Shown in pieces: positions 54,546 to 63,127 of a DNA stretch of 64,000 nucleotides. The stretch's first letter is position 1. Each line of letters starts with the position of its first letter. This stretch comes from Ralstonia sp. 25mfcol4.1. GTDB lineage: Bacteria > Pseudomonadota > Gammaproteobacteria > Burkholderiales > Burkholderiaceae. A program made the translations under genes and the position numbers. Below the pieces are notes generated by a model. That model saw only the letters and a program-made list of their open reading frames with translations, had not been told where the DNA came from and did not search any database. The stretch covers positions 62,001 to 126,000 of the forward strand of contig NZ_FNJO01000004.1 in NCBI RefSeq assembly GCF_900104095.1, written 5' to 3'.

Positions 54546-55149
54546 GGCTCTGTTCTCCAAGGTCCTTGAGGGCATGTTGCGGTGCCGCCCGAAGCACCAG
54601 GACAGTGGAGCGTGGCCGGGCGGCAGGTCGGGCGGAATCCGCGCGCATGAGGGCGGACATGGCCCGGCGCGCGTCCAGCATTTCAGCACAGCACGCGCCG
54701 CTTCGCCACCCATACCATTGGCTGAGTGGACAGCGCCGCCGAAACGGCCCCGCAAAACCCTGCTTGTCGGCGGGCCCGCCAATACCTATACCAAGTGTGT
54801 ATGGCGAAGCCGCAAGCGCCCGCCTACCCTGCGCGTGCCTTGTTACCCCCATCGTCCCAGTTTCCCATGTCCGGTCCTGTCCACTGGCGTGATCGCAAGC
54901 CTGCCGGCCGCCGCTTGCCGGGCGCCCGCAAGTTCGCTCGCGAACGCCGCGACGGACCGCTAATCCGTAGATACGTCCGCCTAATACGATGGGCCAATGG
55001 CTGCATACGCATGTGCCGTCTAGTCTTGCGTCGGGTTGCATCTTGCCTGTCCCCAGGCATGACGACGTCGATGCAACCGGTGCCGAACGGGCCAGCGCAC
55101 GCTGCGCCGTCCGCGCCAGCCCCAACCTTCGTTTCAAGGAATTTTCATC
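54546..55149. promoter_or_regulatory. 604-bp divergent regulatory region
   Basis: The longest gene-free stretch in the window separates the FixJ-type regulator from the YcaC-like gene. AATACC and ATACCAAG boxes occur at 54781-54795. A pair of CTAAT boxes, CTAATCCGTAG and CTAATACGATGG, occurs near 54960-54995. Related AATACC/CTTGGTAT boxes recur at 62493-62505. I see no gene or RNA here. Binding by the FixJ-type regulator is inferred from position. Confidence 0.45.
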
Positions 55150-55836
55150 ATGTCGAACCCCAAGCTCGAAGTACTGACACCGCAGAACAGCCAGCTGATC
55201 ATCATCGACCACCAGCCGCAGATGGCTTTCGGCGTGCAATCGATGGACCGTCAGGCGCTGAAGAACAACGTGGTGGGCCTGGCCAAGGCCGCGAAGATCT
55301 TCAACGTGCCGACCACCATCACCACCGTCGAAAGCGAATCGTTCTCGGGCTACACGTACCCGGAAATCCTCGACGTGTTCCCGAATGCCAAGACGCTGGA
55401 ACGCACCTCGATGAATTCCTGGGACGACCAGAAGGTGCGTGATGCCCTGAAGGCCAACGGCCGCAAGAAGGTGGTGGTCGCGGGTCTGTGGACCGAAGTC
55501 TGCAACACCACGTTTGCCCTGTGCGCCATGCTGGAAGGCGACTACGAGATCTACATGGTGGCCGACGCCTCGGGTGGCACCACCAAGGAAGCCCACGACT
55601 ACGCCATGCAGCGCATGGTGCAGGCCGGCGCCGTGCCCGTGACCTGGCAGCAGGTGCTGCTGGAATGGCAGCGCGACTGGGCGCACCGCGACACCTACGA
55701 CGCCGTGATGAAGCTCGTCAAGGAACATTCGGGCGCCTACGGCATGGGCGTGGACTACGCCTACACGATGGTCCACAAGGCCGCCCAGCGCACGGCCACG
55801 CCGCATGAATCCATCGCGCCGGTGCCGGCCCGCTAA
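55150..55836 (+). CDS. isochorismatase-family cysteine hydrolase (YcaC-like)
   Basis: A 228-residue cysteine hydrolase. The triad is Asp20 (IIIDHQPQMAFGV), Lys107 (GRKKVVVAGL) and Cys118 (WTEVCNTT). The segments VESESFSGYTYPEILD and VADASGGTTKEAHDYAMQRM match the YcaC subgroup, whose physiological substrate is unknown. The ribosome site AAGGA is good. First gene of the plus-strand run to 62464 and cytosolic by lack of a signal. A hairpin follows its stop. Confidence 0.93.
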   Translation: MSNPKLEVLTPQNSQLIIIDHQPQMAFGVQSMDRQALKNNVVGLAKAAKIFNVPTTITTVESESFSGYTYPEILDVFPNAKTLERTSMNSWDDQKVRDALKANGRKKVVVAGLWTEVCNTTFALCAMLEGDYEIYMVADASGGTTKEAHDYAMQRMVQAGAVPVTWQQVLLEWQRDWAHRDTYDAVMKLVKEHSGAYGMGVDYAYTMVHKAAQRTATPHESIAPVPAR

Positions 55837-55878
55837 CAGCCCGCCATCGACATTCAATTTATTTGAATGAAATGTACA

Positions 55879-55908
55879 GCGCGAGTGCGGCAGGCACCGC
55901 ATTCGCGC
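55879..55908 (+). terminator. 12-bp-stem hairpin without T-run
   Basis: GCGCGAGTGCGG-CAGGCA-CCGCATTCGCGC pairs over 12 bp with one G-U. No T-tract follows, so this is either a weak terminator or attenuator between the YcaC-like and alpha/beta hydrolase genes, or an mRNA-stabilising hairpin. Confidence 0.5.
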
Positions 55909-56008
55909 CGCTAAAGTTCTCCCCATCGCAGCACGGCCGGCGAATAGCCACGCAATACGCCGGGCCGATAACTCAAACAATCTGAACTCATTCTTGCAGG
56001 GAAATCTC

Positions 56009-56998
56009 ATGTCCAACGTCGCCCCCCAATCCCAGGCCGAACAACACGACGCGTCTCGCCGCAAGCTGCTGGTCGGCAGCACGATGGGCGCAGCCGCTGC
56101 CACCGTGGCATCGATGGCCGCGCTGACGCCGGCCGCTGCGGAAGCCGCACCGGCCGCGGGCCGCCAGTCGAAGCAGGGTCACTACGTGACCACCAAGGAC
56201 GGCACGCGCATCTTCTACAAGGACTGGGGTTCGGGCCGTCCGGTGGTGTTCTCGCACGGCTGGCCGCTGGACGCCGACGCCTGGGACGCCCAGATGCTGT
56301 TCCTGGTGCAAAAGGGCTTCCGGGTGATCGCCCACGACCGCCGCGGCCATGGCCGCTCGGACCAGCCGGCGCAAGGCAACGACATGAACACGTACGCCGA
56401 TGACCTGGCCGCCGTGCTCGACGCGCTGGACATCAAGGGTGCCACGCTGGTCGGGCACTCCACCGGCGGCGGCGAAGTGGCCCGCTACATCGGCCGCCAC
56501 GGCACGAAGCGCGTGGCCAAGGCCGTGCTGATCGGCGCCGTGCCCCCGACCATGGCCAAGAGCGCCGCCTACCCGAACGGCCTGCCGCTGGAAGTGTTCG
56601 ACAACATCCGCAAGGGCGTAGCTGAGAACCGCTCGCAGTTCTACAAGGACCTGGCCACGCCGTTCTTCGGCTTCAACCGCCCCAACGCCAAGGTATCGCA
56701 GGGCACCATCGACGCCTTCTGGGCGCAGGGCATGGCCGGCGGCATCCTGGGCCAGTACCTGTGCATCAAGGAGTTCTCGGAAGTGGACTACACCGAAGAC
56801 CTGAAGAAGATCGACGTGCCCACGCTGATCCTGCATGGCGACGACGACCAGATCGTGCCGATCGACAACTCAGCCAGGCTGTCGGCCAAGATCGTCAAGA
56901 ACGCCACGCTGAAGGTCTACCCCGGCGCTTCGCACGGCATGTGCGTGATCAACGCCAACCAGGTCAATGCCGACCTGCTGGCTTTCCTGAACGCCTGA
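56009..56998 (+). CDS. Tat-exported alpha/beta hydrolase (non-heme haloperoxidase-like)
   Basis: A 329-residue hydrolase with a twin-arginine leader ([19 protein letters not shown], long Ala-rich core). The fold is that of cofactor-free chloroperoxidases: [39 protein letters not shown] and nucleophile Ser151 in [10 protein letters not shown]. The acid lies in HGDDDQIVP and the base in ASHGMC. Such proteins act as esterases or perhydrolases. Periplasmic export by Tat is unusual for this group. It is followed 13 bp later by a second Tat-exported hydrolase. Confidence 0.92.
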   Translation: MSNVAPQSQAEQHDASRRKLLVGSTMGAAAATVASMAALTPAAAEAAPAAGRQSKQGHYVTTKDGTRIFYKDWGSGRPVVFSHGWPLDADAWDAQMLFLVQKGFRVIAHDRRGHGRSDQPAQGNDMNTYADDLAAVLDALDIKGATLVGHSTGGGEVARYIGRHGTKRVAKAVLIGAVPPTMAKSAAYPNGLPLEVFDNIRKGVAENRSQFYKDLATPFFGFNRPNAKVSQGTIDAFWAQGMAGGILGQYLCIKEFSEVDYTEDLKKIDVPTLILHGDDDQIVPIDNSARLSAKIVKNATLKVYPGASHGMCVINANQVNADLLAFLNA

Positions 56999-57011
56999 GG
57001 CGCCTGAACCC

Positions 57012-58958
57012 ATGTCAGTCACCCGCCGGCAATTCATCGCCTCGGCCGCCGCGCTTGGCGCGGCAGCCTCTTCGGAGCTTTTCGCCATGTCACCGAACCC
57101 GACTCCCGATCTCATCCTGGTCAACGGCAAGTTCACCACCCTTGACAAGTCCAACCCGCAAGCTGATGCCGTGGCCATCCAGGACGGCCGCTTCATCAGC
57201 GTGGGCACGCGCGACGAGATCATGAAGCTCGCGGCTGCCAAGACGAAAGTGATCGACCTGAATGGCCGGCGGGCCATTCCCGGGCTGATCGACAGCCACA
57301 TGCACATCATTCGTGGCGGCCTGAACTACAACATGGAACTGCGCTGGGACGGCGTGCGTTCGCTGGCCGACGCCATGCGCATGCTCAAGGACCAGGTTGC
57401 CCGCACGCCCGCACCGCAATGGGTGCGCGTGGTCGGCGGCTTCACCGAGCACCAGTTCGTCGAAAAGCGCCTGCCGACCATCGAGGAACTGAACGCGGTG
57501 GCGCCCGATACGCCGGTGTTCATTCTGCACCTGTACGACCGCGCCATCCTGAACGGCGCCGCGCTGCGCGCCGTGGGCTACAACAAGGACACCCCGAACC
57601 CGCCGGGCGGCGAGATCATCCGCGACAAGGCCGGCAATCCCACCGGCCTGCTGCTGGCCAAGCCCAACGCGACCATCCTGTACGCCACGCTGGCCAAGGG
57701 CCCGAAGCTGCCGCCCGAGTACCAGAAGAATTCCACGCGCCACTTCATGCGCGAGGTGAACCGCCTGGGCGTGACCGGCGTGATCGACGCCGGCGGCGGC
57801 TACCAGAACTACCCCGAGGACTACAACATCATCGAGGAGCTGCACAAGGAAGGCCAGCTCACGGTGCGCCTGGCGTACAACCTGTTCACGCAGAAGCCCA
57901 AGGAAGAACTGAGCGACTTCAAGACCTGGACTTCCACGGTGAAGCCGGGCCAGGGCGACGACCTGTACCGCCACAACGGCGCCGGCGAAATGCTGGTCTA
58001 CACGGCCGCCGACTTCGAAGACTTCCGCGTCGAGCGCCCCGACATGCCGCCGTCGATGGAAGCCGACCTGGAGCCGGTGATCCGCCTGCTGGCCGAAAAA
58101 CGCTGGCCGTGGCGCCTGCACGCCACGTACGACCAGACCATCGACCGCGCGCTGGACGTCTACGAGAAGGTGGCCAAGGACGTGCCGTTCAACGGCCTGA
58201 ACTGGTTCTTCGACCACGCCGAAACGATCTCCGACCGCAACATCGACCGCATCGCGGCACTGGGCGGGGGCATCGCGGTGCAGCACCGCATGGCCTACCA
58301 GGGCGAGTATTTCGTCGAACGCTACGGCGCCAAGGCTGCCGAAGCCACGCCGCCGATCAAGAAGATGCTGGAAAAAGGCGTGAAGGTTGGCGCCGGCACC
58401 GATGCCACGCGCGTCGCGTCGTACAACCCGTGGGTGTCGCTGTACTGGCTGACCACCGGCAAGACCGTGGGCGGCATGTCGATGTATCCGCAGGCCAACC
58501 TGCTCGATCGCGAGACCGCGCTGCGCCTGTGGACCGAAGCCAACACGTGGTTCTCGTCCGAAGAAGGCAAGAAGGGCCAGATCAAGGCTGGCCAGCTGGC
58601 CGACCTGGCCGTGCTGTCGGCCGACTACTTCGCCGTGCCGGGCGACGACATCCAGGACATCACGTCCGTGATGACGGTGCTGGGCGGCAAGGTGGTCTAC
58701 GGCGACAGCGAGTTCGGCCCCCATTCGCCCGACATTCCGCCGGCCATGCCCGACTGGTCGCCGGCCCGCCATGGCAGCCAGTACCAGCCGCGCCCGACGG
58801 CCAAGGCTAAGCAGCTGGCGATGAACACCGCCTGCGGCTGCGCCAGTTCGTGCGGCGTGCACGGCCATGCGCATGCCAAGGCGTGGACGTCCAGCGTGCC
58901 GACGTCGGACGAAAGCAGCTTCTGGGGCGCCCTGGGCTGCTCCTGCTGGGCGTTCTGA
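57012..58958 (+). CDS. Tat-exported YtcJ-like amidohydrolase with Cys/His-rich tail
   Basis: A 648-residue amidohydrolase-superfamily enzyme with a twin-arginine leader (VTRRQFIASAAALGAAASSE). The metal-site HxH is His96/His98 (GLIDSHMHI). WRLHATYDQTIDRAL, FDHAETISDRNI and GAGTDATRVASYNPW carry later ligands, and GQLADLAVLS is the returning beta-sandwich. After residue 600 an extra tail has Cys608, Cys610 and Cys614, then His617, His619 and His621, and ends GCSCWAF (Cys643, Cys645). The tail looks like an added metal or redox site. The substrate is probably an N-acyl compound or cyclic amide. Confidence 0.92.
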   Translation: MSVTRRQFIASAAALGAAASSELFAMSPNPTPDLILVNGKFTTLDKSNPQADAVAIQDGRFISVGTRDEIMKLAAAKTKVIDLNGRRAIPGLIDSHMHIIRGGLNYNMELRWDGVRSLADAMRMLKDQVARTPAPQWVRVVGGFTEHQFVEKRLPTIEELNAVAPDTPVFILHLYDRAILNGAALRAVGYNKDTPNPPGGEIIRDKAGNPTGLLLAKPNATILYATLAKGPKLPPEYQKNSTRHFMREVNRLGVTGVIDAGGGYQNYPEDYNIIEELHKEGQLTVRLAYNLFTQKPKEELSDFKTWTSTVKPGQGDDLYRHNGAGEMLVYTAADFEDFRVERPDMPPSMEADLEPVIRLLAEKRWPWRLHATYDQTIDRALDVYEKVAKDVPFNGLNWFFDHAETISDRNIDRIAALGGGIAVQHRMAYQGEYFVERYGAKAAEATPPIKKMLEKGVKVGAGTDATRVASYNPWVSLYWLTTGKTVGGMSMYPQANLLDRETALRLWTEANTWFSSEEGKKGQIKAGQLADLAVLSADYFAVPGDDIQDITSVMTVLGGKVVYGDSEFGPHSPDIPPAMPDWSPARHGSQYQPRPTAKAKQLAMNTACGCASSCGVHGHAHAKAWTSSVPTSDESSFWGALGCSCWAF

Positions 58959-59007
58959 CGCCGGCTGCATCCCCGCCATCCGCATTGCATTGAACCGGAG
59001 ACCCGTC

Positions 59008-59442
59008 ATGCCCTATACCTCTTCCCCGCTGGCGGCGGCCGGCGACACCACGCACCGGCTGCCGCGCTGGATGCACTGGATCGCCCTGCTGCTGCTGTGC
59101 GCGGCGTACCTGCAAGGCGGGCTCGTCAAGCTGTTCGACTTCTCCGGCGCGGTGGCCGAGATGCAGCACTTTGGCCTGAGCCCAGCCGTGCCGATGGCGG
59201 CGGCCACGATCGCGCTGGAACTGGCCGCGCCCGCCATGATCCTGCTCGGCGTGTACCGCTGGCTCGGCGCGCTGGCGCTGGCCGCCTTCACGCTGGCCGC
59301 CACCTTCATGGCCAATCGCTTCTGGAGCGCCCCTCCCGATGCTTACTTCATGCTGATGAATGCGTTCTTCGAGCACCTTGGGCTGGTAGGGGGCTTCCTG
59401 CTGGTCGCCTGGCACGACCTGCGCACGCGGGGCCGCGCATGA
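59008..59442 (+). CDS. DoxX-family membrane protein
   Basis: A 144-residue protein with four membrane helices. MHWIALLLLCAAYLQGGLVK and LFDFSGAVAEMQHFGLSPAV are the DoxX signature region (Gly-Lys then F..G/A.A.M..FGL). DoxX/DoxD proteins link to thiosulfate:quinone oxidation or to oxidative-stress complexes. It is followed with a 4-bp overlap (ATGA) by an MFS gene, so they are translationally coupled. Confidence 0.88.
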   Translation: MPYTSSPLAAAGDTTHRLPRWMHWIALLLLCAAYLQGGLVKLFDFSGAVAEMQHFGLSPAVPMAAATIALELAAPAMILLGVYRWLGALALAAFTLAATFMANRFWSAPPDAYFMLMNAFFEHLGLVGGFLLVAWHDLRTRGRA

Positions 59443-61055
59443 CGCAGGCCGCCGCAACCTCCACGGCCAAGCCGTCCGGCTCGTTCGCGCCGCTGGCCCA
59501 GCCAACATTCGCCGTCCTCTGGGTGGCCACGATCCTCGGCAATATCGGCAGCTTCATGCGCGATGTGGCCAGTGCCTGGCTGGCCACCGACCTGTCGTCG
59601 TCACCGGCCGCAGTCGCCACCATCCAGGCGGCGGCGACGCTGCCGGTCTTCCTGCTCGCCATTCCGGCGGGCGTGCTGTCCGATATCCTGGATCGCCGCC
59701 GCTTCCTGATCGTGATCCAGATCGCGCTGGCGGCAGTCAGCGGTTCGCTGGCCTTCCTGTCGTGGCAGAACGGGCTGACGATCGAGATCCTGATTGCGCT
59801 GGCGTTTGCCGGCGGTATCGGCGCGGCGATGATGGGGCCGACCTGGCAGTCCATCGTGCCCGAACTCGTGCCCGCGAATACGCTGCGGCAGGCCGTGGCC
59901 CTGAACGGCCTGGGCGTCAATATCGCGCGCGCCATCGGCCCCGCCATGGGCGGCCTGCTGCTGGCCGGGCTGGGCGCGGCCGCGACCTACTGTGCCGATC
60001 TGATCAGCTATGTGTTCGTGATCGGCGCGCTGATCTGGTGGAAGCGCCCAGCACAGCCGCGCGATCCGCTGCGCGAGCATTTCTTCAGCGCCTTCCGCGC
60101 CGGGCTGCGCTTCACGCGGGCCCATAGCAAGCTTCATATCGTGCTGCTACGGGCGGCCGTGCATTTCGCGTTCGGCAGCAGCGTCTGGGCCCTGCTGCCG
60201 CTTGTCGCCAAGCAGTTGCTGCACGGCGGCGCCGGGCTCTACGGCGTGCTGCTGGGCGCGGTCGGCGCCGGCGCGATTCTGGGCGCGCTGTCCATGCCCA
60301 CGCTGCAGAAGCGGCTCGACGGCGACGGCGTGATCCTGGTGTCCGCCATCGCAACCGCCGTGGTCATGGCCGGGCTGTCGTTCGCCCCGCCGGTCTGGCT
60401 GGCGCTGCCGCTGCTGCTGGTGCTGGGCGCCGCGTGGATCCTGGCGCTGACCACGCTCGGCGGTGCGGCACAGGCCATCCTGCCGAACTGGGTGCGCGGC
60501 CGTGCGCTGGCTGTCTACCAGATGGTATTCAACGGCGCGCTGGCCGGCGGCAGCCTGCTGTGGGGCTTTGTGGCCCAGGCCCTGGGCACGCCGCACGCGC
60601 TGCTGATTGCCGGCGCGGGCCTGGTCGTGGCGGCCCTGTTGCTGAACCGCATCCGCCTGCCGCGCGGCGAGGAAGACCTGGGGCCGGCACATCACTGGCC
60701 GGAACCGGAGATGGCCGACGACATCGCCCACGATCGCGGCCCGGTCATGATCCTGATCGAATACTGCATTCCGGCGGCCAACCGGGAGGCGTTCCTGCGT
60801 GCCGTCCATCACCTGTCCGAGGAACGCCTGCGCGACGGTGCCTTCAACTGGGGCGTCATGGAAGACCCGGCCAACCCCGAACTGCTGACCGAGTGGTTCC
60901 TGGTCGAGTCGTGGGCCGAACACCTGCGCCAGCATCGACGCGTACCGAACGCCGATGCCGACCTGCAGCGCGACGTGGCCCGGTTCCACGTGGCCAGCGA
61001 GCCGCCGCGTGTGCGGCACCTGCTGGGCGTGGGGCTGCCCGGCGCCACGCGCTGA
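59439..61055 (+). CDS. MFS transporter with C-terminal dimeric-barrel domain (MFS_3 type)
   Basis: A 538-residue protein. Residues 1 to about 410 are a 12-helix MFS of the enterobactin-exporter-like group (TFAVLWVATILGNIGSFMRD; IPAGVLSDILDRRRFLIVI; ILPNWVRGRALAVYQMVFNG). The last 110 residues form a soluble alpha/beta ferredoxin-like domain resembling antibiotic-biosynthesis monooxygenase proteins (VMILIEYCIPAANREAFLRA, LTEWFLVESWAEHLRQHRRV). MFS plus this tail is seen in MFS_3 members. The tail may sense or modify the cargo. Its start overlaps DoxX by four bases. Confidence 0.9.
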   Translation: MTQAAATSTAKPSGSFAPLAQPTFAVLWVATILGNIGSFMRDVASAWLATDLSSSPAAVATIQAAATLPVFLLAIPAGVLSDILDRRRFLIVIQIALAAVSGSLAFLSWQNGLTIEILIALAFAGGIGAAMMGPTWQSIVPELVPANTLRQAVALNGLGVNIARAIGPAMGGLLLAGLGAAATYCADLISYVFVIGALIWWKRPAQPRDPLREHFFSAFRAGLRFTRAHSKLHIVLLRAAVHFAFGSSVWALLPLVAKQLLHGGAGLYGVLLGAVGAGAILGALSMPTLQKRLDGDGVILVSAIATAVVMAGLSFAPPVWLALPLLLVLGAAWILALTTLGGAAQAILPNWVRGRALAVYQMVFNGALAGGSLLWGFVAQALGTPHALLIAGAGLVVAALLLNRIRLPRGEEDLGPAHHWPEPEMADDIAHDRGPVMILIEYCIPAANREAFLRAVHHLSEERLRDGAFNWGVMEDPANPELLTEWFLVESWAEHLRQHRRVPNADADLQRDVARFHVASEPPRVRHLLGVGLPGATR

Positions 61056-61104
61056 TCCTCACATTTGCCGTTTTGTCGTTTTGTTGTTGTATTGCGAGAC
61101 CATC

Positions 61105-61383
61105 ATGAAGATCTACCTTGTCTCTCTTGGCGCCGGCATCCTGGTCGGCATCATCTATGCCCTGATGCAGGTGCGTTCCCCGGCGCCGCCGGCCGTGGCG
61201 CTGATCGGCCTGCTGGGCATGCTGATCGGCGAACAGGTGGTGCCGCCGATCAAACGCATGATTGCCGGCGAGCCCGTGACCCTCTCGTGGTTCCATTCCG
61301 AGTGCGTGCCGAAGATCACCGGCACGCCCGGGCCGGCCACGCTGACGGCAAAGAACGATGAAAAGACCGATGCGGCGCACTGA
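61105..61383 (+). CDS. XapX-domain (DUF1427) small membrane protein
   Basis: A 92-residue protein. The XapX core is MKIYLVSLGAGILVGIIYAL and RSPAPPAVALIGLLGMLIGE, two membrane helices joined by the Arg-Ser-Pro-Ala-Pro-Pro turn. A soluble tail includes SWFHSECVPKITGT. The family has no established function and is usually encoded near hydrolases or transporters. Its 3-prime end overlaps the porin start by 26 bp. Confidence 0.9.
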   Translation: MKIYLVSLGAGILVGIIYALMQVRSPAPPAVALIGLLGMLIGEQVVPPIKRMIAGEPVTLSWFHSECVPKITGTPGPATLTAKNDEKTDAAH

Positions 61384-62464
61384 CGGGCTTGCGCTGCTGG
61401 CGGCGCTGGCCGCACCTGCATCGGCGCTGGCGGCCGACTCCGTGACGATCTACGGCCGGCTGAATACCGCCATCGAATACTCGCGCGCCAGCACGGCCAC
61501 CGACGGCACGGCGCTGGGCAGCGTGGTCCGGCAGACCAACTACCGGTCGGTATGGGGCCTGCGCGGCGAGGAAGGGCTGGGCGGCTCCCTCAAGGCCGTC
61601 TGGCAGATCGAAAGCAACCTGTCGATCGACAACGGCCAGGGCGGCATCGCCACGCGCAATTCGCGCATCGGCCTGCAGGGCGACTATGGCCTCCTGTTCA
61701 TGGGGCACTGGCACACGCCCTACACCGAGTCGACCATGGCGTACGACCCGTACTATCCGACCACGGCCGGCTACATGGCGCTGATCGGCAACGGCTCGAC
61801 GTCCAGCTCCGACAACGTGCAGGACACCAGCTCGTTCGACCGCCGCCAGAAGAACATCCTGCAGTACCGCACGCCGCAGCTGGCCGGTGTCAGCGTCTGG
61901 CTGGGCTGGGGCCTGCCCGAGGAGAAAAACGCGGTAGCGCGCAACCCGGCGCTGTATTCGGCCGCCGTGGTCTACGACCAGGGACCGCTGAACGCCACGC
62001 TGGCCTACGAGATCCACCAGCACTACCAGGCCGCCGGGCGCAATGACGATGCACTGAAGGTGGGCGTGGCCTACCAGCTGTTCAAGGGCACGCGCATTTC
62101 GGCGCTCTACGAACACCTGCACTACCGCACCGACACCGGCGACCTGCAGCGCAACGGCTACTATGCGTCGCTGGTGCAGCAGCTGGGCCCGGGCAGCGTG
62201 CGGGTGGGCTTCGCGCTGGCCGCCAACGGCACGGGGTCATCCACCGATACGATCGGCTTCTTCCGCAGCGGCCCGGAGACCGGCGCGACGCAGTTCACGG
62301 TCGGCTACGACTATCCGCTGTCCAAACGCACGGCGCTGTTCGTCTTCTACAGCCGCATCAACAACAAGAAGAACGCGATCTACGACTTCGCCATCAACGA
62401 GCTGGGCGTCAGCGCCGGGGCCGACCCGCAGACGTTCGCCCTGGGCATGCGGCACAACTTCTGA
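61358..62464 (+). CDS. trimeric Gram-negative porin
   Basis: A 368-residue outer membrane porin of the Burkholderia/Neisseria type (start ATG 61358 or 61370). A signal peptide (cleavage ALAADS) is followed by SVTIYGRLNTAIEYSRAS, the family's first strand. RSVWGLRGEEGLGGSLKAVW and the L3 region follow, and the protein ends GMRHNF with the terminal Phe needed for assembly. Last gene in the hydrolase-transport run, so it likely admits the substrate. Confidence 0.94.
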   Translation: MKRPMRRTDGLALLAALAAPASALAADSVTIYGRLNTAIEYSRASTATDGTALGSVVRQTNYRSVWGLRGEEGLGGSLKAVWQIESNLSIDNGQGGIATRNSRIGLQGDYGLLFMGHWHTPYTESTMAYDPYYPTTAGYMALIGNGSTSSSDNVQDTSSFDRRQKNILQYRTPQLAGVSVWLGWGLPEEKNAVARNPALYSAAVVYDQGPLNATLAYEIHQHYQAAGRNDDALKVGVAYQLFKGTRISALYEHLHYRTDTGDLQRNGYYASLVQQLGPGSVRVGFALAANGTGSSTDTIGFFRSGPETGATQFTVGYDYPLSKRTALFVFYSRINNKKNAIYDFAINELGVSAGADPQTFALGMRHNF

Positions 62465-62490
62465 GGCCCGATGCCACGCACGGGGCGTAA

Positions 62491-62508
62491 CTAATACCTT
62501 GGTATGGG
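62491..62508. promoter_or_regulatory. AATACC/GGTATG inverted box
   Basis: CTAATACCTTGGTATGGG contains 5-bp arms ATACC/GGTAT around TT, between the porin stop and the receiver gene. AATACC and CTTGGTAT also occur in the regulatory region near 54781-54795, hinting at one regulator for both sites. Confidence 0.35.
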
Positions 62509-62707
62509 TCCGCTCCGATTCGTGGCGGAGCGGGCCCGAAGCGAATATCCTTGTCGGTTTCCGCGCGGACCATGGTTGCTGCGCCGGCTTCCGCTGTCGG
62601 CGGAACACCGGCAATACCACCGTATGATGTTGAGCATGGCCCGGCGGGATTATGCTGTGCGCAAGCGGTGGCCCCTGTCACCGCTCCAGACTTCTCAAGG
62701 ATTCCGT

Positions 62708-63088
62708 GTGACTGCCACCCCCGTGATTGCCATTGTCGACGACGACGCTTCCGTCCGGCATGCCATGGGCAGACTGGTGCGCTCGCTGGACATGACCGCG
62801 GAACTCTACGGCGGCGGCGCCGAACTGCTGGCATCCGCATCGATCGCCGGCATCCACTGCGTGATCACCGACGTGCAGATGCCCGGGATGAATGGCTTTG
62901 CCCTGTGCGAGGCGCTGCGCGCCCGGGGGCACCGGATGCCCGTCATCTTCATGACGGCCTTCGCACAGGAAGGCTACGAACAGCGCGCCCGCGACGCCGG
63001 CGCGGCCTGTTTCCTGAACAAGCCCTTCCAGGATACGGATATCATCGACTGCATCGAGAACGCGCTGCAGATCCGCCCCGGAAACTAG
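62708..63088 (+). CDS. single-domain response regulator (receiver only)
   Basis: A 126-residue receiver with no output domain, starting at GTG 62708 behind AAGGA. Acidic pocket VIAIVDDDASVR, phosphoacceptor Asp55 (VITDVQMPGMNG), FMTAFAQEG and Lys in FLNKPF are all present. It is a CheY/FixJ-receiver-like phosphate relay or sink. The multidomain kinase gene starts 39 bp downstream, so they are a likely pair. Confidence 0.9.
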   Translation: MTATPVIAIVDDDASVRHAMGRLVRSLDMTAELYGGGAELLASASIAGIHCVITDVQMPGMNGFALCEALRARGHRMPVIFMTAFAQEGYEQRARDAGAACFLNKPFQDTDIIDCIENALQIRPGN

Positions 63089-63127
63089 GCCCACTCCCAG
63101 GTCTCCTTTTTTCTCCGGCGCCGCCCC

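Noticed and set aside
57090-59009. A 639-codon minus-strand open frame opposite the amidohydrolase
   Set aside because: Val/His/Arg-rich with no known domain. The plus-strand frame carries the Tat leader and metal motifs.
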